Made by a program: the position numbers and the translations under genes. Shown piece by piece: positions 46,594-58,146 of a stretch of 64,000 nucleotides of DNA. The notes below the pieces were generated by a model. It did no database searches. It was given only the letters and a program-made list of their open reading frames with translations, and was not told where the DNA came from. This stretch comes from Bosea vaviloviae (lineage in GTDB: Bacteria > Pseudomonadota > Alphaproteobacteria > Rhizobiales > Beijerinckiaceae): contig NZ_CP017147.1 of NCBI RefSeq assembly GCF_001741865.1, forward strand, positions 4,765,001-4,829,000. The letters are read 5' to 3'. The number at the start of each line of letters is the position of its first letter. Within the stretch, counting starts at the first letter, position 1.

Positions 46594-47872
46594 CGGCATG
46601 GAGCACCTTGCCGCGGGTTTCAGGCAAAGCGTAGGCCGCCGCGAAGAACACCACATAGGCGATGACGGCGAAGATGCAGATCGCGTTGGCGAGCGTCGTG
46701 GTCTGCGAGAGATAGCCGACGAGGAAGGGGAAGAGCGCGCCCATGCCGCGTCCGAAATTATAGCAGAAGCCCTGGCCCGAGCCGCGCAGCCTTGTGGGAT
46801 AGAGCTCGGTCAGGAACGCCCCCATGCCGGAGAAATAGCCGGAGGCGAAGAATCCGAGCGGGAAGCCGAGCACCCACAGCACCTCGTTCGATAGCGGCAA
46901 TTGCGTATAGGCCGCGACGACCGCGATCGCGCCGAGCGAGAAGACCAGGAAGAGGTTCCTGCGGCCGAATCTATCGGCATACCAGGCCCCGACGAGATAA
47001 CCGGCGAAGGAGCCGACGATCAGCGCCGCGAGATAGCCCGTCGAGCTGACGATCGAGAGCTTGCGCTCGGTCGTCAGGAAGCGCGGCACCCAGAAGGTGA
47101 TGGCGTAATAGCCGCCCTGGCAGCCCATCGAGACGAGGGAGGCGAGGACCGTGACCTTCAGGATCGGGCCCTGGAAGATTTCGAGGATGGAGGGGCTCTC
47201 GCCCTTGGCGGCGACCTTGGCGCGCGTTTGCGCCGCGACCTCGGGCTCCTTCACATAGGCGCGCAGATAAAGCACCAGCAGCGCCGGCAGCGCACCGATC
47301 GCGAACATCCAGCGCCAGGCCTGTTCGGGCGGCAGGTAGGAGAACAGGGCAGCCTGCGCCAGCACGGCGAGCCCCCAGCCGACGGCCCAGCCCGATTGCA
47401 CGGAACCAACGGCGCGGCCGCGATATTGCGCCCGGATGGTCTCGCCCATCAGCACGGCGCCGGCCGCCCATTCGCCGCCGAAGCCCAGGCCGAGCAAGGC
47501 GCGGCAGATCAGGAGCTGGTCGAAATTCTGCGCGAAGGCGCACAGCAGCGAGAAAAACGAGAACCAGATGATCGTGAGCTGGAGCGTCCGCACCCGGCCG
47601 ATCCTGTCGGCGAGATAGCCCGCGCCCCAGCCGCCGAGCGCCGAGGCCAGCAAGGTCACCGTGCCGGCGAGGCCAGCGGTACCGGGATCGACGTTCCAGA
47701 GCTGGATGATCGTGCCGATCACCAGCGGGTAGATCATGAAATCCATGCCATCGAGGGCCCAGCCGGTGGCGCAGGCCCAGAAGGTGCGCTTCTCCGGGAC
47801 GGTCATGTCCTTGTAGAAGCCGGTCAGGCTCGTATCCTCGATCGGAACGATCGTTGCTGGTGTCGTCGACAT
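46586..47872 (-). CDS. MFS transporter, aromatic acid/sialate/lactate:H+ symporter type
   Basis: A 428-residue, 12-helix inner-membrane symporter. The signatures are GWALDGMDFMIYPLVIGTII in helix 1, the motif A loop GYLADRIGRVRTLQL, and RALLGLGFGGEWAAGAVLMG in helix 4, which is typical of the AAHS/SHS carboxylate branches. It probably imports an aromatic or hydroxy acid. It is followed on the same strand by the overlapping amidohydrolase gene and preceded by the AraC gene after 126 bases, forming a regulator-uptake-hydrolase module. Confidence 0.9.
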   Translation of the reverse strand: MSTTPATIVPIEDTSLTGFYKDMTVPEKRTFWACATGWALDGMDFMIYPLVIGTIIQLWNVDPGTAGLAGTVTLLASALGGWGAGYLADRIGRVRTLQLTIIWFSFFSLLCAFAQNFDQLLICRALLGLGFGGEWAAGAVLMGETIRAQYRGRAVGSVQSGWAVGWGLAVLAQAALFSYLPPEQAWRWMFAIGALPALLVLYLRAYVKEPEVAAQTRAKVAAKGESPSILEIFQGPILKVTVLASLVSMGCQGGYYAITFWVPRFLTTERKLSIVSSTGYLAALIVGSFAGYLVGAWYADRFGRRNLFLVFSLGAIAVVAAYTQLPLSNEVLWVLGFPLGFFASGYFSGMGAFLTELYPTRLRGSGQGFCYNFGRGMGALFPFLVGYLSQTTTLANAICIFAVIAYVVFFAAAYALPETRGKVLHADA

Positions 47873-47998
47873 TCTTGCCTCCCTGGCCTCGCCTTCGGTC
47901 GGGCGAGCGCTGAAGCGGGACGATGTTGCGATGCCGCCGGGAATGTCTGCCGGAAAACAGGCGCGTGGCCCCCGGAAGCCGGCGCTTTTGTCAGAAAA

Positions 47999-48901
47999 TC
48001 ACTCTTCGCCGCGCTTGAGGCGCCGAAAGCGCGCCGGGCTCAGCCCGGTGATCGTCCGGAACGCCGTCCCGAGATGGGATTGCGAGGAGAAACCGACGGC
48101 GAGCGCGATCTCGGCGATCGTCATCCCGGAAGCGCAGAGAAGATCGCCGGCCGCCTCTACCCGTTGCTCGACGACGAAACGATGCGGCGTCTGGCCGGTG
48201 GAGCGCTTGAAGCTGCGGATGAAGGCGGAGGGGCTGAGACCCGACAGTTTCGCCATGTCGGAGAGCGTGATGTCGCGCCCCGGATCGGCACGAACGAAAT
48301 CCGCGATCCGCGCGCGCATGCCGGCGTCGAGATCGCGGAGGTGCTCGCCTGATGCGCTGCTCGGGGCGGCGTAACGGTCCGACAGATGCAGCGCCAGCGT
48401 ATAGGCGAGCTGCTCGGCCAGCAGAGATTGGCCGGAATGGGCGGCCTCACTGGCCTCGACCAGCCGCTGGGCGGCCTGCGACAGAAACGGGTCGTCGACG
48501 TCCCAGGCCTTGTCCATCAGTTCGATCGGCGTCGATCTGCCCTGGCCAGCCCCGACATCCCTGAGCAGCGCATCGCCCAGATAAAGCAGTAGCAGCTTTC
48601 CGGACGGGACATCGGGAACCGCGTCGACGAAGACCTTCCGTCCCGGCTGCCCGATGCGGAAACGCCCGGCCGCAACGCGGCCATCACGACGGACCCGGCC
48701 GTCCTCGATCAGCACATGACGGCGCACATCATAGAGGGTGATCGCGACGGTCGCGACAGGCAGCTCGCCATAGTCATAGAGATGCGGGCCCGTGACCTCG
48801 CTCAGCGCCGCGGCAAACCCCGTCTTCGACCACAGGTCGACGAGTGCCGACTGCCTGCGGCCGGTCACGAACTCCGCGTGCCGAACTGGATCTAGCCTCA
48901 T
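47999..48901 (-). CDS. AraC-family transcriptional regulator
   Basis: About 300 residues. The AraC-binding-like N-terminal part (LVDLWSKTGFAAALSEVTG, then GRFRIGQPGRKVFVD) is followed by the two helix-turn-helix motifs: ITLSDMAKLSGLSPSAFIRS and MTIAEIALAVGFSSQSHLGT, ending with FRTITGLSPARFRR. It is likely an activator responding to an aromatic or acidic compound. I choose ATG 48901 (MRLDPVRHAEF) rather than 48961. It is encoded just upstream of the MFS and amidohydrolase genes in the same direction and is the natural regulator for them. Confidence 0.88.
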   Translation of the reverse strand: MRLDPVRHAEFVTGRRQSALVDLWSKTGFAAALSEVTGPHLYDYGELPVATVAITLYDVRRHVLIEDGRVRRDGRVAAGRFRIGQPGRKVFVDAVPDVPSGKLLLLYLGDALLRDVGAGQGRSTPIELMDKAWDVDDPFLSQAAQRLVEASEAAHSGQSLLAEQLAYTLALHLSDRYAAPSSASGEHLRDLDAGMRARIADFVRADPGRDITLSDMAKLSGLSPSAFIRSFKRSTGQTPHRFVVEQRVEAAGDLLCASGMTIAEIALAVGFSSQSHLGTAFRTITGLSPARFRRLKRGEE

Positions 48902-49307
48902 GGGAAACAAACCGGCTTCAGACGATCGGCGACTTTCCGCACACAAGCGCCGCAACCGCAAGAGAGAGCCGCAAAGACCGCTGATTTCGCTGCTGACGCG
49001 ACCGGCGGCCGGCTCCGCGTAACCTTTCCGCGCATCGCTCGGGTCGAAGTCGGCCTTCCGGCCCCGCAGAGAGCCCGGCCTGCGGTGAAGCCAAAGATTT
49101 CAATGGCTTCGTCCTGACCATCTCTGCGCCGTCATTCCGGACGCAGCGCAGCGGAGCTCCGGAATCCATCATAGAGCTCCTGAGCCCTCCGATGGATTCC
49201 GGATCGGCGCCGCTAGCGCGGCTTGTCCGGAATGACGGCGCGGGTGATGCCCAGCGATCGGAGGTTATCGCTCGATCGATTTCAAGTCAGACTCTCTGGA
49301 TGAGGGC
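48902..49307. other. Gene-free region with a family C repeat
   Basis: No gene is supported in these 406 bases. The only structure I see is the palindromic repeat at 49129-49238. Confidence 0.55.
49129..49238. repeat. Palindromic intergenic repeat, family C, copy 2
   Basis: Outer arms CCGTCATTCCGGA and TCCGGAATGACGG enclose GGAATCCATCATAGAG and GAGCCCTCCGATGGATTCCG, matching the inner part of 39027-39135. Confidence 0.85.
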
Positions 49308-50240
49308 TCAGGAGGTTTGCCGCCCTTCGCCCGCAAGCCCGCCCTCGGCGGGTGCCTCCTCCGACAGCGCCTTCAGCGCCTTGACCGTCTCCCTGAGGCC
49401 GCGATGCAAGAGCTTGTCGCGGCGGATCACGACCGCGAGCGTACGATGCAGTCGCGGCGAGACTGGGTGCACCACAAAACTGTCTCGGTTCTTGTCCTTG
49501 CTCACGGCCATGCCCGGCAGCACGGCGCAGCCGAGCCCCGCGCCGACCATCTCCTTGATCGCCTCGACGCTGCCCAGCGACATGATCGGTTTCAGGCTCA
49601 CGCCGCCGCGCGCGAACCATTCATCGGCGATCCGCCTCGTATTGCCGCCGGGTTCGTAGAGCAGCACCGGCAGGCCCGACAGCGCCGCCGCGGTGACGCG
49701 CGCGGGCAGGCGCATCTCGGGCGGCGCGATCACAACGAATTCATCCTCCAGGATCGGCGTGATCTCGAGGATGCGGCCGGAGACCGGCAGCGAGACCAGC
49801 CCGACATCGAGCAGGTTCTCGTCGATCGCCTTGACCATGTCCGAGGTGTTGCCGGTGCTGACCGTGATCTCGAGCGTCGGGAAGCGCCGGCGCAGTTCAC
49901 GCAGGATCGGCGGCAGCAGGAAGGTGCAGGCGGTCGCGCCGGTGCCGAGCCGCACCCGTCCCATCGCCCCCGTGGCGTGCCGGGCCATGCCGTCGCGCGC
50001 AGCCGACACCACGGCCTCGATCTGGCCGGCATGGCCGAGCAATTCGACGCCGGCCACGGTGGGCCGCGCCCGCCTTCCGACGCGCTCGATCAGCATCACG
50101 CCGAGACGCCGTTCGAGCTGGCGGATCTGCAGGCTCACCGCCGGCTGGCTCAGATTCAGCTTTTCGGCGGCAGCGGTGAAACTGCCGAGCGCGATGACGT
50201 CGCAGAAGGTCTGAAGCTGGTCGAGATTGAAATCGCGCAT
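49308..50240 (-). CDS. LysR-family transcriptional regulator
   Basis: A 310-residue protein. The helix-turn-helix is FTAAAEKLNLSQPAVSLQIR, preceded by FNLDQLQTFCDVIALGS. The effector domain begins GRVRLGTGATACTFLLPPIL and has ENLLDVGLVSLPV, the common CysB/CbbR-like hinge pattern. Start ATG 50240 (MRDFNLDQL) fits the family; the frame to 50309 adds a poor leader. It is divergent from the DUF1127-GNAT-MFS genes with a short AT-rich gap, so it may regulate them. The inducer is unknown. Confidence 0.88.
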   Translation of the reverse strand: MRDFNLDQLQTFCDVIALGSFTAAAEKLNLSQPAVSLQIRQLERRLGVMLIERVGRRARPTVAGVELLGHAGQIEAVVSAARDGMARHATGAMGRVRLGTGATACTFLLPPILRELRRRFPTLEITVSTGNTSDMVKAIDENLLDVGLVSLPVSGRILEITPILEDEFVVIAPPEMRLPARVTAAALSGLPVLLYEPGGNTRRIADEWFARGGVSLKPIMSLGSVEAIKEMVGAGLGCAVLPGMAVSKDKNRDSFVVHPVSPRLHRTLAVVIRRDKLLHRGLRETVKALKALSEEAPAEGGLAGEGRQTS

Positions 50241-50289
50241 GCCCAAAGGGCTTCCTTTGCCAAGAGCTTCTCTTACCAAAGAATTTCTC

Positions 50290-50649
50290 ATGCTTTGCAT
50301 AATTGGCAAAAGCTTCTTTTATCGAAGGCGCTCCGGCAATGTCACCCGGTCGCTCGGAAATGAACCGGGCTCGTTCAGGCCGCCCTCTCATGCCGACAGA
50401 CTTGCCCATGCCAACAGACCTGCCCATGCCGACAGATTGGCTCGCGATCGCACGCTCCTGCGCGAATTTGGCCGCCCCCTCGCCAGCCCGCCGCTGTCGC
50501 GCCATCACCAGATGCCGGCCCTGTATGAGCTGGATGATCGGTTCCTGGCCGATCTCGGCATCTCGCGTCTCGAAGCCGAGCATGGCTCGCCCCTGAAGCC
50601 ATCCCTACCCCACAAGATCGGCCGCGCCCGGCCGGAGGAGAATCCGTGA
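50290..50649 (+). CDS. DUF1127-domain protein with HADRLA-type repeats
   Basis: The C-terminal part, PALYELDDRFLADLGISRLE, carries the DUF1127/YjiS pattern (L-x-x-LDDR-x-L-x-DLG-I-SR). Small proteins with this motif in rhizobia are linked to phosphate and RNA metabolism or stress. Three 18-base repeats at 50390-50440 encode a HADRLA, HANRPA, HADRLA series in front of it. The frame ends in TGA 50647-50649, which overlaps the GTG of the GNAT gene (GTGA), and this supports translation. The N-terminal start is uncertain: ATG 50290 has no clear ribosome site, and ATG 50509 would give just the core. Confidence 0.55.
   Translation: MLCIIGKSFFYRRRSGNVTRSLGNEPGSFRPPSHADRLAHANRPAHADRLARDRTLLREFGRPLASPPLSRHHQMPALYELDDRFLADLGISRLEAEHGSPLKPSLPHKIGRARPEENP
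50390..50440 (+). repeat. 18-bp tandem repeat inside the DUF1127 gene
   Basis: Three units begin ATGCCGACAGACTTGCCC, ATGCCAACAGACCTGCCC and ATGCCGACAGATTGG. The unit length is a multiple of three, so repeat number can change without frameshift. Confidence 0.9.
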
Positions 50650-51236
50650 GAAATCTGGAATTGCATGAAGCCGCTGCCAGCCGGCCGGCGATCCTTGTTC
50701 GGGATGCGGTCGAGGCCGACATGGCCGCCGTGCAGGCGATCTACGCCCATCACGTCCTGCATGGGCTGGCGAGCTTCGAGGAGACACCGCCCGGCATCGA
50801 CGAATTGCTGGCGCGCCGCGCCGCCGTGCTGGAGCTCGGCCTGCCCTATCTCGTCGCCGAGCTCGACGGCAGGGTCGCCGGCTATTGCTACGCCACGGCC
50901 TATCGCCCCCGGGCGGCCTATCGGCACACCATCGAGGATTCCGTCTATGTCGCCGACGCACTTGGCGGGCACGGCATCGGCACGGCGCTGCTCGCAGCCT
51001 TGATCGCCCGCTGCGACGCCGGCCCCTGGCGGCAGATGCTCGCCAATATCGGCAATAGCGGCAATGCCGGTTCGATCGCGCTGCACCGGCGCTTCGGATT
51101 CGAGCCCGCCGGCACCCTGCGCTCCGTCGGCTTCAAACTCGGCCAGTGGGTCGATACCATCCTGATGCAGCGCCCCCTGGGCGTGGGAGACAGCACGCTT
51201 CCCGCGATCGGCTTCAGCTCAGAACCCAGCTCTTGA
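50646..51236 (+). CDS. GNAT N-acetyltransferase, phosphinothricin acetyltransferase-like
   Basis: A 196-residue acetyl-CoA-dependent enzyme of the Pat/Bar/MnaT group. It has VQAIYAHHVLHGLASFEETPP at the N-terminus, shown here in part, the AYRPRAAYRHTIEDSVYV strand pair, the acetyl-CoA pyrophosphate loop GGHGIGTALL, and a FGFEPAGTLRSVGFKLGQWV ending. Chromosomal members commonly acetylate methionine sulfoximine or sulfone or act as detoxifiers. Start GTG 50646 overlaps the DUF1127 stop (GTGA). Its own stop overlaps the TTG start of the MFS gene (TTGA), giving a three-gene coupled chain. Confidence 0.88.
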   Translation: MRNLELHEAAASRPAILVRDAVEADMAAVQAIYAHHVLHGLASFEETPPGIDELLARRAAVLELGLPYLVAELDGRVAGYCYATAYRPRAAYRHTIEDSVYVADALGGHGIGTALLAALIARCDAGPWRQMLANIGNSGNAGSIALHRRFGFEPAGTLRSVGFKLGQWVDTILMQRPLGVGDSTLPAIGFSSEPSS

Positions 51237-52417
51237 TCCCGCGCCGGACCACCCTTTGCCTTGGCCTGTCGCAGCTCATCTCCTGGGGCATCTCCTATTA
51301 CCTGATCGGCAGTTTCGGCGAATTGATCGCCAATGATCTCGGCTGGTCGGGCGCTGTCGTCTATGGCGGCTTTTCCGCCGCGCTGCTGGTGATGGGCCTG
51401 ACCTCGCCCCTCGTCGGACGCCTGGTCGACCGTCATGGCGGCCTGCCCGTGATGGCGGCGGGCGCGCTGCTCAACGCCGCCGGCTGCGCCGGGCTCGCTC
51501 TCGCCGAAACGGTGCCGGCCTATTACGTCGCCTGGATCTGCCTCGGCCTGGCGATGCGCCTGACGCTCTATGACGCCGCCTTCGCGGCGCTGGCCCGGAT
51601 CGGCGGGCCGCAGGCGCGCGGCCCGATCGCGCAGATCACGCTGCTCGGCGGGCTCGCCTCCACCCTGTTCTGGCCCCTCGGGGCCGAGCTCGCCGCGCAT
51701 TTCGGCTGGCGCGGCGCGCTCATGGTCTATGCCGGCATCGCGCTGCTCTCCGCACCGCTTTATCTGGCTATCCCGAACCGCCGCTACCAAAACCCCGTCC
51801 CGCGCGGCACCGCGACCGAGCAGCGCCCACTCGCCACCAGCCCGCGCGACATCGCGATCGCCGGCGCGCTTTATGCGGCGATTGCGACGCTCGCCAATTT
51901 CCTCAATGCCGGCATGTCCGCCCATATGATCGGCATCCTGGCCGGCCTCGGTCTCGCGGCCTCGGTCTCGGTCTGGATCGCCACGCTGCGCGGCGTCGGC
52001 CAGTCGCTGGCGCGCCTCTGCGAGGTCCTGTTCGGCCGGCGGATCGAGCCATTGACCCTCAATCTCATGGCCTGCGTGCTGCTGCCGTTCTGCTTCGTCG
52101 CGGGCCTCGCCAGCGGGCACTCCAGCATCGCGGCCTTCGCCTTCGCCTTCTGCTATGGCGCCGGCAACGGCATCCTGACGATCACCCGCGGCACCTTGCC
52201 CCTGCTGCTCTTCGACCACCGCAGCTATGGCAGCGTCGTCGGCAGGCTGCTCGCGCCGAGCTTCTTCCTCTCCGCCACCGCGCCGGTCGCCTACGCTTCC
52301 GTCATCCGGCATTTCGGCGAGACGGGAGCGCTCTACCTGTCGATCGCCATCGCCGTCCTCATGCTGATCGCGGCCGCCCTGCTCAGGCTGCGTTTCCGAT
52401 CGCCGCAGGCTAGGTGA
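51233..52417 (+). CDS. MFS transporter
   Basis: A 394-residue, 12-helix membrane protein. Helix 1 is [20 protein letters not shown], the motif A loop reads [16 protein letters not shown], and the second half mirrors the first. The SQLISWG opening occurs in a group of small carrier proteins of unknown substrate, many near acetyltransferases. Start TTG 51233 overlaps the GNAT stop codon; earlier in-frame starts lie inside the GNAT gene and lack hydrophobic sequence. With GNAT it may export an acetylated product. The gene overlaps the convergent chemoreceptor gene by 8 bases. Confidence 0.87.
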   Translation: MIPRRTTLCLGLSQLISWGISYYLIGSFGELIANDLGWSGAVVYGGFSAALLVMGLTSPLVGRLVDRHGGLPVMAAGALLNAAGCAGLALAETVPAYYVAWICLGLAMRLTLYDAAFAALARIGGPQARGPIAQITLLGGLASTLFWPLGAELAAHFGWRGALMVYAGIALLSAPLYLAIPNRRYQNPVPRGTATEQRPLATSPRDIAIAGALYAAIATLANFLNAGMSAHMIGILAGLGLAASVSVWIATLRGVGQSLARLCEVLFGRRIEPLTLNLMACVLLPFCFVAGLASGHSSIAAFAFAFCYGAGNGILTITRGTLPLLLFDHRSYGSVVGRLLAPSFFLSATAPVAYASVIRHFGETGALYLSIAIAVLMLIAAALLRLRFRSPQAR

Positions 52418-53807
52418 TAGCCAGCCAGCCGACGAAATCGCCGATATCGCTGTCGAGCTCCACAGAGGTCAACCTGAGTTGCTTGGCCAGGTCGCGCGCC
52501 TGTCCGGTCGTCTCATGCAGGATACCGACCGCATTTTTGACAATGCCGGCGCTCGTCATGGTTCCTTCCGCAATCGTCGATACCTCCGCAGCATCGCCAT
52601 AAATCAGCGCTGTGGCAGCGCTCTGCTTTGAAGCCAGTTCCGAGATCGACCGCATCTCCGTTTCCATCTCGCGAATGGTCGCGGAGATCGATTTCACCTC
52701 GAGGATGGAGCCGTTTGCGATCGCCTGCAGTGCGCTGATCTGTGCCGAGATATCCCTGGTCGCCAACTCCGTCTGGCCGGCCAGGGCCTTCACTTCGCCG
52801 GCGATCACGGCAAAGCCGCGGCCTGCCGGACCAGCCCGCGCGGCCTCGATGGCGGCATTGAGCGCCAGGAGATTGGTTTGCGCCGCGATGGCCGCGATCA
52901 GGCCGACGACGGAACCGATCTGGTTTGCACCCGCGCCAAGGCTTTCGACATTGGCGGAGAGCCTGAGCGCGTCCGCAACGCCACGGACGGCGATGTCCCG
53001 GTTCCGCTCCATCGTGCTGCCGATCTCCGCGGCGGCCATCGAGAGCTCTTCCGTCGCCGAGGCGGTCACGGCTGCGCTTTCCTGGGTCCGGCGCGCCGCC
53101 GAGCTGACCTCGGCGGTTTCGTGGGCCGCAGCCTCGCTCATCTGCGAGGCGCGATCGGCGCTTTTGAGAAAACGGTCGGATGAATCGTAGACGGCCTGAT
53201 TCAACTCGCGCATTTTCGTCTGGAAATCGGCGGCACCCTCGGCGAGGCGTATTTGTCGCGCGGCGCCATCATCCGAGAGCTTCTGCTGCTCCAGGGCGAT
53301 GGTCGTATTGATATCCAGCGTGAAGACCCGCCCGACGATCTCCATGTCGCGCGCCATTCCTGCCGGCGAGAAACGGTTTTTCCGGGCCAGAACCAGCGCG
53401 ATCGGCTCGAGCAGACGCATCGCGATCGACAGGCGCGACCGGGCGCCGAGCGACGATTCAATCTCGATATTGCGGAACCTGACGACTGACGCGACGTATT
53501 CCTCGTCGAAATTCGCAGCGAACAACACGCTGAAATGGCTCGAAGCACAGGCAACCATTTCGTCCATTCTGGTCGAAATATCCGCCACCTTGTCGGCATG
53601 GACGGCCAGAGCCCGTGCGTAATCGAGGTAACACAGCCTCTCGATATTCTTCTCGACAACCGGTTTCAGCCACCGGAGGAGCGACCGTGTCTTATGATCG
53701 AGCGCGAACATCGGCAGACGTTTGCCGATCTCATGCCTGACGATTTCGATGAGGGCTGTCACAGGACGGCCAGACGGTTGGATACTGAGGCCGAGACTAC
53801 GCGGCAA
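52410..53807 (-). CDS. Soluble chemoreceptor with globin-like N-terminal domain (MCP signalling domain)
   Basis: A cytosolic methyl-accepting protein of about 465 residues without membrane segments. The C-terminal half has the chemoreceptor core, including the hairpin tip [24 protein letters not shown] sequence (here [20 protein letters not shown]) and [20 protein letters not shown]. The N-terminal part (about 35-185) resembles the globin-coupled sensor Hem[14 protein letters not shown] and [16 protein letters not shown] align without gaps. At the position of the HemAT proximal His, however, the residue is E115. Start is uncertain between TTG 53807 and ATG 53711; the globin-like domain remains either way. 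It may signal by redox, another ligand or protein contact. Confidence 0.85.
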   Translation of the reverse strand: MPRSLGLSIQPSGRPVTALIEIVRHEIGKRLPMFALDHKTRSLLRWLKPVVEKNIERLCYLDYARALAVHADKVADISTRMDEMVACASSHFSVLFAANFDEEYVASVVRFRNIEIESSLGARSRLSIAMRLLEPIALVLARKNRFSPAGMARDMEIVGRVFTLDINTTIALEQQKLSDDGAARQIRLAEGAADFQTKMRELNQAVYDSSDRFLKSADRASQMSEAAAHETAEVSSAARRTQESAAVTASATEELSMAAAEIGSTMERNRDIAVRGVADALRLSANVESLGAGANQIGSVVGLIAAIAAQTNLLALNAAIEAARAGPAGRGFAVIAGEVKALAGQTELATRDISAQISALQAIANGSILEVKSISATIREMETEMRSISELASKQSAATALIYGDAAEVSTIAEGTMTSAGIVKNAVGILHETTGQARDLAKQLRLTSVELDSDIGDFVGWLAIT

Positions 53808-54046
53808 TTTCGTTAACGGCTCGTTACGAATCGCGCCGATCGGAAAAGCCGATCGCCCGAACCCTCAGTCATGCAGTGGCCGGCCAGGTCGCGGCGGGGT
53901 GACTCGGCACTGCTGACAGGAGCTGTCAGTGGAAGCCACTCCTGTCGGCCACACTGCGTGATAGACATACCGGCCAGCGCAGGCCGGGGCTGGCATGGCC
54001 CGGCTTTTGCCCTATCTCTACGCCTTGCCCCCGAACGGACATCACC

Positions 54047-57013
<2,967 letters not shown>

Positions 57014-57152
57014 GGGGGCGGATACGCCAATGACTGACCTCAGGCAACATCCCGAAATGCTGCCGGGTCGGCTTTTGGCCGGCCAAAGGACAAAGGCTCA
57101 GCGCAGACCCGCGAATCCTGGACTGGACGAGGCATCGGAGCCTCAGCGCTTT

Positions 57153-57373
57153 CCCTTCTCCCCTCGCGGGAGAAGGTGGATCGGCGCAGCCGAGACGGAT
57201 GAGGGGCGCTGTGAGATCTCCGCCTAGCCGAACACGACGCTAATTGGACAGGGCACGGCGCCCCCTCATCCGGCGCTGCGCGCCACCTTCTCCCGCATCA
57301 AAGTCGGCTGTTGCCGACTTTGACACTTTGAGTTGCCCATCTCGGGCAAGCCCGAGATGGGTGGGAGAAGGGA
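57153..57373 (+). repeat. Mosaic palindromic repeat, family A, copy 2 (module D inverted, then R)
   Basis: The ends match copy 1 at 24125. The inner module D (57180-57282, bounded by GGAGAAGGTGG and CCACCTTCTCC) is the reverse complement of 24152-24255 apart from a few substitutions, while module R on the right is in the same orientation and nearly identical. Confidence 0.9.
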
Positions 57374-57455
57374 AGAAGAGGCGCGTCATTCTCGGGCGGA
57401 GCGAAGCGCAGACCCGAGAATCTCAAGCCGGAAAAGGCGCCGGAGCCTCCGCGTC

Positions 57456-57645
57456 TTCCCTTCTCCCCTCGGGGGAGAAGGTGGCAGCGCGTAGCGCTGA
57501 CGGATGAGGGAAGGATGGCTCACCCGGTCGCAGCGCCCTCATCCGCCCCTGCCGGGGCACCTTCTCCCAGCCATCTCGGGCTTGCCCGAGATGGGCAACC
57601 CCTAAGTATCAAAGTCGGCAACAGCCTACTTTGATGGGGGAGAAG
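57456..57645 (+). repeat. Mosaic palindromic repeat, family A, copy 3 (module R inverted)
   Basis: It begins TTCCCTTCTCCCCTCGGGGG, has a shorter D-like module, then CCATCTCGGGCTTGCCCGAG and ATCAAAGTCGGCAACAGCC, which is the R module of copies 1 and 2 in reverse complement. It ends GGGGGAGAAGG. Confidence 0.88.
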
Positions 57646-57666
57646 GAAGAGAGCGTCGCCCCCGGA

Positions 57667-58029
57667 TCAAGCGTGCGGCTGCAAGGTCCCGTTCGGGCTG
57701 AGCGCATTGATCAGCGTCGGCAGATGGGCGGCGAGGAAGCCTGCCACCTCGTCGGGCGAGCGGTTGAAGGTCGAGGCGATCTTGCCGATGATGGTGTCGC
57801 CGAGCGCCGCCTCGATCTGCTCCGCCGTCACCGGTTGGTTGGCGCCGCTGCCAAGCCAGGACGCGACCTGCGGGCCAAGGCCCGAGGCTTGCAACTTCTC
57901 GAGCAGGCCCTGCAGCGAGCCGAGGCTGGTGCTGGCCAGGGCCTTCGATAGCAATTCGGGCAGCAGCTGCGCCTGCGCCTGTTCGACGAGGCCGCCAAGC
58001 GCGCCCTTCAATCCATCAAGCAAACTCAT
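57667..58029 (-). CDS. YidB/DUF937-family protein
   Basis: A 120-residue soluble protein. It starts MSLLDGLKGALGGLVEQAQA and has the DUF937 pattern of Gly-rich amphipathic helices (GLLEKLQASGLGPQVASWLG), then ANQPVTAEQIEAALGDTIIG and a closing SPDEVAGFLAAHLPTLINAL. The family function is not established. Start ATG 58029 matches the family; an upstream in-frame start at 58086 adds an unlikely leader. It follows the PsiF-like gene on the same strand after about 100 bases of hairpin-rich DNA. Confidence 0.88.
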   Translation of the reverse strand: MSLLDGLKGALGGLVEQAQAQLLPELLSKALASTSLGSLQGLLEKLQASGLGPQVASWLGSGANQPVTAEQIEAALGDTIIGKIASTFNRSPDEVAGFLAAHLPTLINALSPNGTLQPHA

Positions 58030-58095
58030 CTCGCCCCACCCCTTTCTGGAAACCTCGAAAAGGCCCGGCGCCGCGAGACGGCGCACGGGCCTCTT

Positions 58096-58146
58096 GTTCA
58101 GGCTTTCATCGTGTTCAGGCCTTCATCGTGCTCAGGCTTTCTTGCA
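58096..58146 (-). repeat. 17-bp tandem repeat spanning the end of the PsiF-like gene
   Basis: Three units (58096-58112, 58113-58129 and a diverging one from 58130) read GTTCAGGCTTTCATCGT on the plus strand. Each holds the AGCCTGA or GGCCTGA stop context of the PsiF-like gene, so the stop region was duplicated in tandem. Confidence 0.8.

Larger units (their letters stand above)
57014..57666. other. Gene-free repeat-rich region
   Basis: No gene is supported in these 653 bases. They hold two family A mosaic repeats (57153-57373 and 57456-57645) and a short hairpin between them at about 57387-57422 (CATTCTCGGGC...GACCCGAGAAT). Confidence 0.8.

Noticed and set aside
53812..53826. GTTAACGGCTCGTTA as a LexA box for uvrA
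   Set aside because: It has the right half-site spacing but GTTA instead of GTTC in both halves, lies 220 bases upstream of uvrA and abuts the chemoreceptor start; too weak to call.
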